DNA of 64,000 nucleotides from NCBI RefSeq assembly GCF_045291395.1, contig NZ_CP152342.1, positions 2,418,001-2,482,000 of the forward strand, read 5' to 3'. Positions 30,624-38,725 of this stretch are shown here, piece after piece; within the stretch, counting starts at the first letter, position 1, and the number at the start of each line of letters is the position of its first letter. The position numbers and the translations under genes are program-made. The notes under the pieces are model-generated. The model was given only the letters and a program-made list of their open reading frames with translations, was not told the DNA's origin and ran no database searches. Source of the stretch: MR-S7 sp000400995. GTDB lineage: Bacteria > Pseudomonadota > Gammaproteobacteria > Burkholderiales > Burkholderiaceae_C.

Positions 30624-31532
30624 ATGTTTTCTGACCTCATCATCTATCGCATCGCCCAAGGCTGGGCACCTGATCTACAGACCGTCGAGGGCGTCTTGAG
30701 CAGGACGCCATTCGCAGAATGCGGCCCCACTCAAGAGAAGTCGGCGGGCTGGGTGCCGCCGCGCGGCGAGGCCCACGGCCTGCTGGCCGAGAGCGTGGGC
30801 GGGCAGTGGGTGCTGCGCTTCATGACCGAGGCCAAGATGCTCCCCGGCACGGTGCTGGCGCGCAAGGTGAAGGAAAAGGCCGCGCAGATCGAGCAGCAGA
30901 CCGGCCGCAAGCCCGGCAAGAAGGAAACCAAGGAGCTCAAGGACGAGGCCAAGCTGGACCTGCTGCCCATGGCCTTCACCAAGCAGGGCTCCACCTGGGT
31001 GTGGATCGACCGCGAAGCGCGCCTGCTGGTGCTGGACACGGGCGCGCAGGGACGCGCCGACGAGATCGTCACCGCACTGGTCGAGGCGCTGCCCGGCCTG
31101 TCGGTGGCGCTGCTGGACACCCAGACCTCCGCGCAGGCCGCCATGGCCCACTGGCTCAAGGAGCAGGAGCCGCCCGCGGGCTTCTCCATCGACCGCGAAT
31201 GCGAGCTGAAGGCGGCCGACGAGAGCAAGGCGGTGGTGCGCTACGCCCGCCACCCGCTGGACATCGAGGAAGTGCAGGCCCACATCCAGGCCGGCAAGCT
31301 GCCCACCAAGCTGGCCATGACCTGGGACGACCGCGTGAGCTTCGTGCTCACCGAGGGCCTGCAGCTCAAGAAAGTGGCCTTCCTCGACACGGTGTTCGAG
31401 GGGCAGGGCCAGGACGATGGCGGCTTCGATGCCGACGTGGCCATCGCCACGGGCGAGCTGTCCAAGCTCATCCCCGACCTGATCGAGGCGCTGGGCGGCG
31501 AGGGGCGCGCAAACCTAGGCGGCGCTCCATAA
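30624..31532 (+). CDS. rdgC: RdgC, recombination-associated protein
   Basis: This is a 302-residue protein. DLIIYRIAQGW at the N-terminus, GWVPPRGEAHGLLAE near residue 42, and LRFMTEAKMLPGTVLARKVK are conserved in RdgC. RdgC forms a ring around DNA and limits RecA-dependent exchange. The length matches chromosomal RdgC. Being in the early operon beside RecT and YqaJ suggests that it modulates phage recombination or RecA/SOS activity. It may have been captured from a host. Confidence 0.9.
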   Translation: MFSDLIIYRIAQGWAPDLQTVEGVLSRTPFAECGPTQEKSAGWVPPRGEAHGLLAESVGGQWVLRFMTEAKMLPGTVLARKVKEKAAQIEQQTGRKPGKKETKELKDEAKLDLLPMAFTKQGSTWVWIDREARLLVLDTGAQGRADEIVTALVEALPGLSVALLDTQTSAQAAMAHWLKEQEPPAGFSIDRECELKAADESKAVVRYARHPLDIEEVQAHIQAGKLPTKLAMTWDDRVSFVLTEGLQLKKVAFLDTVFEGQGQDDGGFDADVAIATGELSKLIPDLIEALGGEGRANLGGAP

Positions 31533-31538
31533 ACGCAC

Positions 31539-32108
31539 TCATTGCCTCCTCTGGTCCCTATCAAGACCACTTCTCGAAAAATCATCAAGATTTTTCGTAG
31601 TCGTAGTCAAATAGCCGTCGATGATGACAGCCAGACCATCCTCTGACCCGCCCAATTTGGGCAATTCTGCAATCAATGAAGAGAGCTGGCCTGCCGTCGT
31701 ACGCGCGCTAAGCCACGACGGAAGAGATTCGACAGGCAATTCAGATACCCGGACTTCTTGATAGGTCAGCGAAAGCGTTTCGACCGACTCTCGGCTCCTA
31801 TACAAAGCCTTCCTTGGCCCAGCGGAGGCGGAAGAAGTTCGTATTGCATGAAGCAGTGCGATCTGCTGGAGCAGGCAGTGCTTGGCAAGCCGGTGGTTCT
31901 TCCGGTGACTTTGCCTTGTCTGCCAATATGGCAGCGCGATGGCGATGATCAACGCCACAAGAGAGCCAATCGCTTGCATCCATCCTGACCACTCAGCCTT
32001 GGTCATGCATGTGGCCCACCAGTCGATCCACAGGAAGCAGTATTCCTGAGCAGGCTTTGCCACCTCTACAGCGCGCGCGAGCGCGTCTGCTAGCTGATTT
32101 GCGTCCAT
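31539..32108 (-). CDS. Single-TM protein of unknown function (cargo)
   Basis: This is a 189-residue protein starting at ATG 32108 with GGAGGT. A membrane segment at about residues 45-65 (MQAIGSLVALIIAIALPYW) splits a short N-terminal part from a basic, then Ser/Leu-rich, cytoplasmic part. GC content is visibly lower than in the neighbours, suggesting separate acquisition. It is convergent with rdgC, with 6 bases between stops. Superinfection exclusion or a defence accessory role is possible, but there is no family support. Confidence 0.6.
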   Translation of the reverse strand: MDANQLADALARAVEVAKPAQEYCFLWIDWWATCMTKAEWSGWMQAIGSLVALIIAIALPYWQTRQSHRKNHRLAKHCLLQQIALLHAIRTSSASAGPRKALYRSRESVETLSLTYQEVRVSELPVESLPSWLSARTTAGQLSSLIAELPKLGGSEDGLAVIIDGYLTTTTKNLDDFSRSGLDRDQRRQ

Positions 32109-32148
32109 CGACCTCCTCCAGTTTTGAGTCGATGGTATCCACTCCACC

Positions 32149-32172
32149 TGCCCTCCTTGCGAGGGCATTTTT
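32149..32172 (+). terminator. Intrinsic terminator
   Basis: TGCCCTC/GAGGGCA has a 5-base loop and T5, 12 bases before the next rightward start. Confidence 0.7.
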
Positions 32173-32184
32173 CATGGGTTCACG

Positions 32185-32501
32185 ATGACCGCTCCATATC
32201 CCCTCCCCCCGCAAAAGTACGCCTGCACCGCGACACCAAGCGCCTGATGCTGCGCCGCCGAATGTGGCGACAACGCGCGCTGCAGTCCGCCATTGAGCTG
32301 GCCACTTGGCCGCCTGGAAAACCCGAGCGCCACGCCTGCGAGTCCGAGGTCATCAAGAGCCTGGACAAGGTGCGCCAGTGGTTCCGGGAGCCGCGCGCGG
32401 CGCTGGTGATCCAGGAAGTTCAGCGGAGAGCGGTGGCCGCGTTTAGAGAACGCGAAACAGCGTCACTGGCCGGGCAGCTTGAAGTCCGTGGTGACGAGTA
32501 G
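32185..32501 (+). CDS. Hypothetical phage protein, frameshifted in C6 run
   Basis: From ATG 32185 the frame reads MTAPYPLPP and then stops early. The next frame continues KVRLHRDTKRLMLRRRMWRQ to 32501. One extra C in the run at 32205-32210 joins them into a basic, helical 105-residue protein. Without it the long frame has no sensible start. The function is unknown. Confidence 0.5.
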
Positions 32502-32705
32502 AAATGGGCTGCGATGCTCGCCTCGCTGGAGGATTTCAATGGCCTTTTGATTGATGGCAGCAGCATTGTCTGCATACGCTTCTGCTGGAGGACGCCCAAC
32601 GCCATAAAAGTAGTCCTGCAAGGCCTCGAAAGAGATAAACGCTGTGTACCGCTTGCCTTGGAATTCAAATTGAAACGGATGCCCAATGATTGATCCAGCA
32701 ACCAT
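32463..32705 (-). CDS. DUF1488-like small protein
   Basis: This is an 80-residue protein starting at ATG 32705 with AGGAG. FQFEFQGKRYTAFISFEALQ resembles the DUF1488 pattern (a beta strand, then SxEAL, then a helix). It is convergent with the preceding gene and overlaps its end by 39 bases. The function of the family is unknown. Confidence 0.5.
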   Translation of the reverse strand: MVAGSIIGHPFQFEFQGKRYTAFISFEALQDYFYGVGRPPAEAYADNAAAINQKAIEILQRGEHRSPFLLVTTDFKLPGQ

Positions 32706-32733
32706 GCATTTCTCCTGTGCAACAGAACTCAGT

Positions 32734-32868
32734 ATGACGGCAGTATTACAACTCAACCACGAACTATGCGACGAGGACAGGTACTACATCCGCGCTCATG
32801 ACTTCTTGAGCGCGGCCGAGCGCGAGGCCACGATGCCCTCGCTGTTCGATGCGTTGGAGCTAGCGTAG
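32734..32868 (+). CDS. Possible 44-residue protein
   Basis: ATG 32734 opens a short acidic frame (ELCDEDRYYIRAHDFLSAAE) with protein-like codon use but no clear ribosome site. It is listed because it fills an otherwise empty 180-base gap. Confidence 0.3.
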   Translation: MTAVLQLNHELCDEDRYYIRAHDFLSAAEREATMPSLFDALELA

Positions 32869-32888
32869 TTTCCCTTGAAACCCGCAAA

Positions 32889-33833
32889 TCAAAGCACAAA
32901 ACCCTTGCGAAATACATGTTCACGATGAAAGGCCAGATAGCCTTGCTGCTTCATGGTGAACGGAATGGGCACGAAAGAGTCGCCCGGCAAAGCCCAAATT
33001 GCCAGCATTGCCGCGGCCTCGCTGTTCGCCACCAAGACAGAGCCGTCATCAGCGAATGAAATCCAGCCGTGGTCGAACAGCAGATCTACATGTGGCGCGA
33101 GCATTAGGCCATTGCTGCCGTCCAGGCGCTCGGCATCAGATGACGCAGCCCATGGCTTGATGTGGCTGGCGACGAGGAATGGCTCCAGCTCAACGCCCGT
33201 CAGTCGGCAGCGCTTCTCCACCGCCAGCACGTTGATGCGGAATCGGCCTTGCCCACGGCGAGCGCGCACAAGTTGCTCTACCTCGGTCGGATTTCCGCCA
33301 GATGCCACGATAGCCGCTTCCTGGGCGTCCTCAGACGCCTGCGTAGTCTGGCGAGCCAGTACCTCCAACGCGGCGGAGTCTGACGGAGCGATCAACCGCT
33401 GAAGCAGCTTACCAAGCTCTGAGCTTATGGCTGCCAGGTAGCACCCCTGGTTGCCATCGCCGGTTTCTTTGCGAATAGGCGAATGCTTGGTGGGTAGCAG
33501 CGGTGCGATCTCTGCCAGGTGATCTTTCGGGCGCAAGGGTTGCCGCAGGAGTTCCCATTCCACAGGTACCAACCATCCAGCAGTGGCCCATACATCGCCA
33601 GCCGCGCCGAAGCTCTCGGGTTTGCCTTCTTCACGGAAAGCTCCGGTAGCTACACCCAAAGCCTTGATCTGCCCATCAGCGTAAGAGATCACAACGTCGC
33701 CGGGCTGAACACGCGTCAACGTGAGATAGCTCTCATTGGCCTGTCCATTTGCCTTCGTCTTCGGACTCCAGATGTACCCGCCCAGCACCTCGTGTTTGTA
33801 GGTTTGCTTGTGGTTCACCCACCAATAGTTCAT
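32889..33833 (-). CDS. EVE/PUA-like domain fused to HNH endonuclease (predicted modification-dependent nuclease)
   Basis: This is a 314-residue protein starting at ATG 33833 with GGGAGG upstream. Residues 1-130 (YWWVNHKQTYKHEVLGGYIW, VQPGDVVISYADGQIKALGV, GWLVPVEWELL) match EVE/PUA-like domains that read modified bases. Residues 200-300 form the HNH part: RCRLTGVELEPFLVASHIKPW, LDGSNGLMLAPHVDLLFDHG, then FHREHVF. EVE-HNH fusions are predicted type IV-like restriction enzymes that cut modified phage DNA. It sits next to the integrase in a cargo zone and probably protects the lysogen. Confidence 0.82.
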   Translation of the reverse strand: MNYWWVNHKQTYKHEVLGGYIWSPKTKANGQANESYLTLTRVQPGDVVISYADGQIKALGVATGAFREEGKPESFGAAGDVWATAGWLVPVEWELLRQPLRPKDHLAEIAPLLPTKHSPIRKETGDGNQGCYLAAISSELGKLLQRLIAPSDSAALEVLARQTTQASEDAQEAAIVASGGNPTEVEQLVRARRGQGRFRINVLAVEKRCRLTGVELEPFLVASHIKPWAASSDAERLDGSNGLMLAPHVDLLFDHGWISFADDGSVLVANSEAAAMLAIWALPGDSFVPIPFTMKQQGYLAFHREHVFRKGFVL

Positions 33834-33872
33834 TTCCGCCTCCCTTCTACGACCGGCGCAACACCCACCGAG

Positions 33873-33890
33873 AGCCCGCATAGCGGGCTT
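33873..33890 (+). terminator. Hairpin before excisionase gene
   Basis: AGCCCGC/GCGGGCT with a 3-base loop is followed by TTCTTG, a weak T-tract, 24 bases before the excisionase start. Confidence 0.5.
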
Positions 33891-33913
33891 TCTTGTTTTC
33901 AGGGAACACCAAC

Positions 33914-34192
33914 ATGACCACCCACACGATGGGCTTGGCCGAAGCGGCCGAGACCCTCAAGATCCATCCGCACTCATTGGAAAAGCTGATCCGCAGCGGC
34001 GAGATAGCAGCCGGCAAGGTCGGGCGCGCGTACGTCCTGATGACCCGCGACGTGCTCGCCTATGCCGAGAAGATCATCATCAATCAGACTGCCGACCGCC
34101 TGCGCAGCAGAACTACCAGAGCGCCTTCGACAAGTCGGAGGCGCGCAGGTTCGCGTAGCGCATCAGCATCCGGTGGCTCTTGTGCCCAGTGA
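33914..34192 (+). CDS. Excisionase-like HTH protein
   Basis: This is a 92-residue protein. MGLAEAAETLKIHPHSLEKL, then GEIAAGKVGRAYVLMTRDVL, is the winged-HTH (HTH_17/AlpA) plan of phage excisionases. It lies beside and convergent with the integrase, overlapping its 3' end by 80 bases. The C-terminal tail over that overlap is Arg/Ser-rich and may not be functional. It would direct excision after induction. Confidence 0.75.
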   Translation: MTTHTMGLAEAAETLKIHPHSLEKLIRSGEIAAGKVGRAYVLMTRDVLAYAEKIIINQTADRLRSRTTRAPSTSRRRAGSRSASASGGSCAQ

Positions 34193-35249
34193 TCTTCATG
34201 ATTTCCGTCTCCGACAGCTTCGTGCGCTCGAACAACCGGCTTGTAGCCTCGTGCCGCAAGTCGTGAAATTTCAAATCCACGCACCCAGCGACATCGAAGA
34301 TGCCAGGGTTCCGCTCGTTGTGGAACAACTTGCTCAGGTAGTCGCTGGTGGCGTCCATGTCCTTCGCTCCCCCACTCCACCAGGGGAACAGCCGTGCAGT
34401 AGGGTCAGGCGCAGACCCATGCACTTTCTTCAGATAGCCCCGTAGTTCTGCGACCGCCACAGTCGTCAGCGGCACTTGGCGCTTACTGCCATTCTTCGTC
34501 CGGTCGAGGAAGACCGTGCGCCGCGGCAGGTCCACCTGGCCGACCGTCAGCGTGAACATCTCACGCATCCGCATGGCCGACTCCAAGGCCAGGATGAACA
34601 GGCAGCGCAACGCTTTGTTGTGCTCGAGCGGCATGGGGCGCTGCTTGCGCGCCAATACCCCGCCCTCGATTACCCCCAGAATCTTCTCGTATTCGCCGAC
34701 CTCCAGGCGTCGGTCACGCTCTACGTCCTCGCGCTTCACGCCGGCCTCAGCCTCATCGGTCTTCGTGTACTGGGCATAGCCATCCGGCAGATTGCGCAGC
34801 GGCGTATCCGGCAACGTCAGGAGCTTCTTGCGCACGCCCCAATCCGTACAACGGGCCAGAGCGCCCACGCGCGCCCTGATGCTCGCTGGAGCCAGCGTCT
34901 CTACGCGCTTCATCGTGGCGATCCAGGCATCCACCCAGTCCACATTGATGACCGTCACGGAGCTATCGCCATGATCGCGCAGCACAGGCCCCAAGGCGCC
35001 CTGGTCTTTTTTCGAGGGGTGAGAATCCCGCTCGTACTCGCGCACCAGCTCCGCGATGGTCAGCACCCGCTCGCGCCGCTGGTGCTCTGTCGGCACGATG
35101 CCCCTGGCCAGCAGCGCTTCAAGCCTTGCTGCGTACTCGTCACCTTCCGCCTCGTTGCCGAAGGTCAGGTACAGAGGCTTTTCCAGCACACCCTTGCGCT
35201 TGAACGTGTACTGCCACGTTCCATTTGAAAGCTGTCGCTTATTTGCCAT
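34113..35249 (-). CDS. int: Phage integrase, tyrosine recombinase
   Basis: This is a 378-residue protein. An N-terminal arm-binding/core-binding part is followed by the catalytic domain: Arg in ALESAMRMREM, Lys in DRTKNGSKRQVPL, HDLRHEATSR with His-x-x-Arg, His/Trp-position in TGHKSHRML, and the Tyr nucleophile in RYANL. It joins phage and host DNA at the tRNA-Val gene next to it. ATG 35249 has GGAGG 4 bases upstream. Confidence 0.92.
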   Translation of the reverse strand: MANKRQLSNGTWQYTFKRKGVLEKPLYLTFGNEAEGDEYAARLEALLARGIVPTEHQRRERVLTIAELVREYERDSHPSKKDQGALGPVLRDHGDSSVTVINVDWVDAWIATMKRVETLAPASIRARVGALARCTDWGVRKKLLTLPDTPLRNLPDGYAQYTKTDEAEAGVKREDVERDRRLEVGEYEKILGVIEGGVLARKQRPMPLEHNKALRCLFILALESAMRMREMFTLTVGQVDLPRRTVFLDRTKNGSKRQVPLTTVAVAELRGYLKKVHGSAPDPTARLFPWWSGGAKDMDATSDYLSKLFHNERNPGIFDVAGCVDLKFHDLRHEATSRLFERTKLSETEIMKITGHKSHRMLMRYANLRASDLSKALW

Positions 35250-35298
35250 CACCCCTCCTCAGGCCCTGCCTGCCAGGGAGCGCGATTCTACGCCTAGG

Positions 35299-35328
35299 CA
35301 GGTTGGTAACCCACGTTTTCAGGTTGGT
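35299..35328. repeat. Direct repeat, possible integrase arm sites
   Basis: CAGGTTGGT occurs at 35299-35307 and 35320-35328, exactly 21 bases (two helical turns) apart, between int and the tRNA. This spacing fits integrase arm-type sites. Confidence 0.4.
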
Positions 35329-35370
35329 GGATGCGTCCTGGGGCGTCCATTCAGGGCGGTAAGCAGGGCA

Positions 35371-35402
35371 AAGAAAAAGGGCCTAGATTTCTCTAAGCCC
35401 TT
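35371..35402 (-). terminator. Terminator downstream of tRNA-Val
   Basis: On the minus strand AAGGGC...GCCCTT forms an imperfect 10-bp stem with a GAAA loop followed by a T-rich run. Confidence 0.65.
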
Positions 35403-35422
35403 GATTTCTTTAGCCTTCGGGG

Positions 35423-35498
35423 TGGTGGGTGCTAACGGGGTCGAACCGCTGACCTACGCCTTGTAAGGGCGCCGCTCTACCAACTGAGCTAAGCACCC
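35423..35498 (-). tRNA. tRNA-Val (TAC)
   Basis: The minus strand reads GGGTGCTTAGCTCAGTTGG at the 5' end, an anticodon loop CTTACAA (anticodon TAC), GGTTCGACCCC in the T arm, and AGCACCC plus ACCA at the 3' end. The acceptor stem is a perfect 7 bp. The 3' end faces the integrase gene, so this is the probable attachment gene of the prophage. Confidence 0.95.
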
Positions 35499-35513
35499 CC
35501 CATATCTCACCTA

Positions 35514-35786
35514 TCAGTTCAGGGCATCCTTCAATGCCTTGCCCGGACGGAACTTCGGCACTTTAGCAGCCTTGATTTTAATCGTAGCGCCCGTGCGGGG
35601 ATTGCGGCCGGTGCGCGCTGCGCGCTTACCCACCGCGAACGTGCCGAAACCGACCAGCGACACCGTGCCACCCTTCTTCAGAGTCTTCTTGACCGCCTCG
35701 ATCGTGGACTCCAGCGCACGCGCCGCGGCCGCCTTGGAGATATCTGCGTTGTTAGCGATGTGCTCAATCAGTTCGGTTTTATTCAC
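35514..35786 (-). CDS. hupB: HU-family DNA-binding protein
   Basis: This is a 90-residue protein. NKTELIEHIANNADISKAAA, then TVSLVGFGTFAVGKRAARTG and RNPRTGATIKIKAAK, form the HU body and DNA-binding arm. HU bends and compacts the nucleoid. The start is GTG 35786. A strong sigma-70 promoter lies 140-165 bases upstream. It is the first host gene after the tRNA. Confidence 0.93.
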   Translation of the reverse strand: MNKTELIEHIANNADISKAAAARALESTIEAVKKTLKKGGTVSLVGFGTFAVGKRAARTGRNPRTGATIKIKAAKVPKFRPGKALKDALN

Positions 35787-35921
35787 AAGAAGCCTCTCGG
35801 GAAAGGAGTGGATGGAATGCCTTATGCAAATCTGGTGTCTTCACGCGTGCGCGCTGGCCGGAGGGCCGCAGGCGCTCGAAACGGGAAGGGGCTGGGGCAG
35901 CGTCAGAAATTGCCGCCTCAG

Positions 35922-35950
35922 ATTAAAGCCAGCGCGTTTCGGGGTGTCAA
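35922..35950 (-). promoter_or_regulatory. Promoter of the HU gene
   Basis: On the minus strand TTGACA (35945-35950), 17 bases, TTTAAT (35922-35927). It lies in the 312-base gap between HU and pgsA, which otherwise shows no gene. Confidence 0.7.
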
Positions 35951-36098
35951 TATGACGTACCGCTCAGCGTCAACTTGTTTGCAAATTCTAGTCGCAATTG
36001 CCCCATCCTCCGGGCGGGCGCAGCGGTTTTTGTCTCGCAAACGCCGGTCTAGGCCGATTCCGAATTGACAAACCGCCGTATGCCGCGCAGATCCTGCC

Positions 36099-36668
36099 TC
36101 ACCGGGACACGCGCGCCCGTATCTCGGGCAGCGCTTTCTGCAGGTAATACACCATGGACCACACGGTGAGCACCGCGGCCAGCCAGATCAGCCAGGTGCC
36201 CCAGACGCCCGTGTCAACAATGTTGAACAGGCGCCCATCGTAGAGCAGGAAGGGGATGGCCACCATCTGCACCGTGGTCTTGAGCTTGCCGAGCATGTGC
36301 ACCGCCACGCTCTTGCTCGCGCCGATCTGGGCCATCCACTCGCGCAGCGCGCTGATGGCGATCTCGCGGCCGATGATGATGAGGGCCACGAACACGTCGG
36401 CGCGCTGCATGTGCACCAGCACCAGCAGCGAGGCGCAGACGAGGAACTTGTCGGCCACCGGATCGAGGAAGGCGCCGAAGGCCGAGGTCTGGTCGAGCTT
36501 GCGCGCCAGGTAGCCGTCGAGCCAGTCGGTGGCCGCGAAGACGATGAACATCACCGTGGCGATGAGGTTGCAAGTGGCGGGCGCCAAAGGCGCATAGAAC
36601 ACACCCACGATCAGGGGGATCGCGACGATGCGCGTCCAGGTCATCAGGGTGGGAATCGTCCAGAACAT
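36099..36668 (-). CDS. pgsA: CDP-diacylglycerol-glycerol-3-phosphate 3-phosphatidyltransferase
   Basis: This 189-residue membrane enzyme makes phosphatidylglycerol phosphate. The CDP-alcohol phosphotransferase motif DG..AR...G..D...D is clear in DWLDGYLARKLDQTSAFGAF followed by LDPVADK. Four or five membrane segments follow the usual order. It lies 32 bases downstream of uvrC, and the uvrC-pgsA pairing is common in beta-proteobacteria. Confidence 0.92.
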   Translation of the reverse strand: MFWTIPTLMTWTRIVAIPLIVGVFYAPLAPATCNLIATVMFIVFAATDWLDGYLARKLDQTSAFGAFLDPVADKFLVCASLLVLVHMQRADVFVALIIIGREIAISALREWMAQIGASKSVAVHMLGKLKTTVQMVAIPFLLYDGRLFNIVDTGVWGTWLIWLAAVLTVWSMVYYLQKALPEIRARVSR

Positions 36669-36700
36669 GGCGGCGATTGTGTCACGCCCGCGCGGCCGCT

Positions 36701-38641
36701 TCAGCGCAGCGCGCGGTAGATCTCTTCGGCCAGGTCGCGCGAGATGCCCTCCACCGTGGCCAGATCGTCCACGCTGGCATCTTGCACGCCGCGCACGCCG
36801 CCGAAACGCTGCAGCAGCCGCGCGCGCTTCTTGGGGCCCACGCCCGCGATATCCTCCAGCCGGCTGCCGCCCACCCGCACCCGCGCGCGCGCCGCGCGCA
36901 TGCCGGTGATGGCGAAGCGGTGCGCCTCGTCGCGGATCTGGGCGACGAGCATCAGCGCGGCGGAGTCGCGGCCCAGATAGACCTTCTCGCGGCCGTCAGC
37001 GAACACCAGCTCCTCCAGGCCCACCTTGCGGCCCTCGCCCTTTTCCACGCCCACGATGCGCGAGATGTCCAGCCCCAGCTCGGTGAACACCTCGCGCGCC
37101 ATGCTCACCTGGCCCTTGCCGCCATCGACGAGCACCAGGTCGGGCAGGTGCGCCTTGGCCTCGGCGCCGCCGGCCTCGCGCTGGGCCTCGGCCACGTGCC
37201 GATAGCGCCGCGTGAGCACCTGGCGCATGGCGGCGTAGTCGTCGCCGCCTGTGATGCCCTCGATCTTGAAGCGGCGGTATTCGCTGCTCTGCATCTTGTG
37301 GTGGTGGAACACCACGCACGAGGCCTGCGTGGACTCGCCCGCCGTGTGCGAGATGTCGAAGCACTCGATGGTCAGCGCCTCCAGACCCTCGGTGTCCAGG
37401 TCCAGCGCCTCGGCCAGCGCGCGGGTGCGCGCCTGCTGCGAGCCCTCCTCCGCCAGCAGGCGGGCGAGCTGGATCTCTGCGTTCTGCTGCGCCATCTCCA
37501 GCCAGGCGCGGCGCTGCTCGCGCGGCTGGTGGATGGCGGACACGCGCACGCCGCTCTGCTGCGCCAGCGCGTCGAGCAGCGTCTGGCCCACCGGCTCGCT
37601 GACGATCAGCGTGGGCGGCACGGGCACGCCCAGGTAGTGCTGGGCGATGAAGGCCTCCAGCACCTGCGCCTCCACGCTGCGCTCGGCGGCCTCGCCCTCG
37701 GCCGGCTCCTCCGCCTGGAACACGCCGGCCGCCTCCTCCACATGCACGGGGAAATAGGCGCGGTCGCCCAGGTGGCGGCCGCCGCGCACCATGGCCAGAT
37801 TCACGCACGCGCGCCCGCCCTGCACGCGCACGGCGAGAATGTCCACGTCCTTGTCCGACACCGTCTCCACCGCCTGCTGGTGCAGCACGCGCGACAGCGC
37901 CGTGAGCTGGTTGCGCACCTCGGCCGCCTGCTCGAACTCCAGCTTCTCCGAATGCGCCAGCATGCGCTGCTCCAACGCCTGCAGCAGCTCCTGGGTCTCG
38001 CCGCGCAGTAGCGCCTCGGCGCTGTGCACGTCGCCCGCATAGGCCTCGGGCGAGATGAGCTGAACGCAGGGGCCGGTGCAGCGCTTGATCTGGTAGAGCA
38101 GGCAGGGCCGCGTGCGGTTGGCGAACACCGTGTCCTCGCAGGTGCGCAGGCGGAACACCTTCTGCAGCAGCTGGATGGTCTCCTTGACCGCCCAGGCGCC
38201 GGGGTACGGGCCGAAGTAGCGGTGGCGCTTGTCCACCGCGCCGCGGTAGTAGGCCATGCGCGGGTAGCGCTGGCCGGGCGCGTCGCCGGTGCCGTCCTTG
38301 GCCGCCACGCCGGTGATCTTGAGATAGGGGTAGCTCTTGTCGTCCCTGAACAGGATGTTGTACTTGGGGTTCAGCGACTTGATGAGGTTGTTTTCGAGCA
38401 GCAGCGCCTCGGCCTCGGAGCGCACCACGGTCGTCTCCAGCCGCGCGATCTTGCCCACCATGTGGCCGGTGCGCGTGCCGCCGTGCTGCTTGGTGAAGTA
38501 GCTGCCGACGCGCTTCTTCAGGTTGCGCGCCTTGCCCACGTAGAGCAGCGCGTCCTGTGCGTCGAAATAGCGGTACACGCCCGGCAGCGGCGGCAGGGCC
38601 GCCACCTGGGCCAGCAGTTCTTCGGAATGCGAGGGGGACAT
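36701..38641 (-). CDS. uvrC: UvrABC system protein C
   Basis: This is a 646-residue protein. It has an N-terminal GIY-YIG nuclease (LPGVYRYFDAQDALLYVGKA), a UVR motif (EKLEFEQAAEVRNQL near residue 205), an RNase H-like nuclease with LVLVDGGKGQVSMA, and C-terminal helix-hairpin-helix repeats (IAGVGPKKRARLLQRFGGV). It makes both incisions in nucleotide excision repair with UvrB. The length is typical. Confidence 0.95.
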   Translation of the reverse strand: MSPSHSEELLAQVAALPPLPGVYRYFDAQDALLYVGKARNLKKRVGSYFTKQHGGTRTGHMVGKIARLETTVVRSEAEALLLENNLIKSLNPKYNILFRDDKSYPYLKITGVAAKDGTGDAPGQRYPRMAYYRGAVDKRHRYFGPYPGAWAVKETIQLLQKVFRLRTCEDTVFANRTRPCLLYQIKRCTGPCVQLISPEAYAGDVHSAEALLRGETQELLQALEQRMLAHSEKLEFEQAAEVRNQLTALSRVLHQQAVETVSDKDVDILAVRVQGGRACVNLAMVRGGRHLGDRAYFPVHVEEAAGVFQAEEPAEGEAAERSVEAQVLEAFIAQHYLGVPVPPTLIVSEPVGQTLLDALAQQSGVRVSAIHQPREQRRAWLEMAQQNAEIQLARLLAEEGSQQARTRALAEALDLDTEGLEALTIECFDISHTAGESTQASCVVFHHHKMQSSEYRRFKIEGITGGDDYAAMRQVLTRRYRHVAEAQREAGGAEAKAHLPDLVLVDGGKGQVSMAREVFTELGLDISRIVGVEKGEGRKVGLEELVFADGREKVYLGRDSAALMLVAQIRDEAHRFAITGMRAARARVRVGGSRLEDIAGVGPKKRARLLQRFGGVRGVQDASVDDLATVEGISRDLAEEIYRALR

Positions 38642-38679
38642 GGCGCTATTGTGTCCGCCGCCATGGCGCTCCTGAAAAA

Positions 38680-38716
38680 ATAGCTGCTCGCGCTTGCTGG
38701 ATAAGCGCTGGAGGCC
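38680..38716 (+). repeat. Dispersed hairpin repeat, copy R1
   Basis: ATAGCTGCTCGCGCTTGCTG begins a 37-base imperfect hairpin with AAGCGC as the pairing arm. 35 bases are identical to copy R3 inside earP. It lies between uvrC and the DUF4130 gene. Confidence 0.75.
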
Positions 38717-38725
38717 CGAAGCACT

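Larger units (their letters stand above)
1..35422. mobile_element. Prophage, left end outside the window
   Basis: A continuous block of phage genes runs from the left edge to the integrase, ending against tRNA-Val. It contains terminase, portal, capsid, lysis, replication, repressor, recombination, excisionase and integrase genes. Late genes read leftwards and early genes read rightwards from a central repressor region, a lambda-like plan. The right boundary is placed at the 3' end of the tRNA. The left attachment site and the rest of the tail module lie outside the window, so the size and the att core cannot be read here. All structural genes look intact apart from single-base homopolymer frameshifts, so the prophage may be functional. 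Confidence 0.93.
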
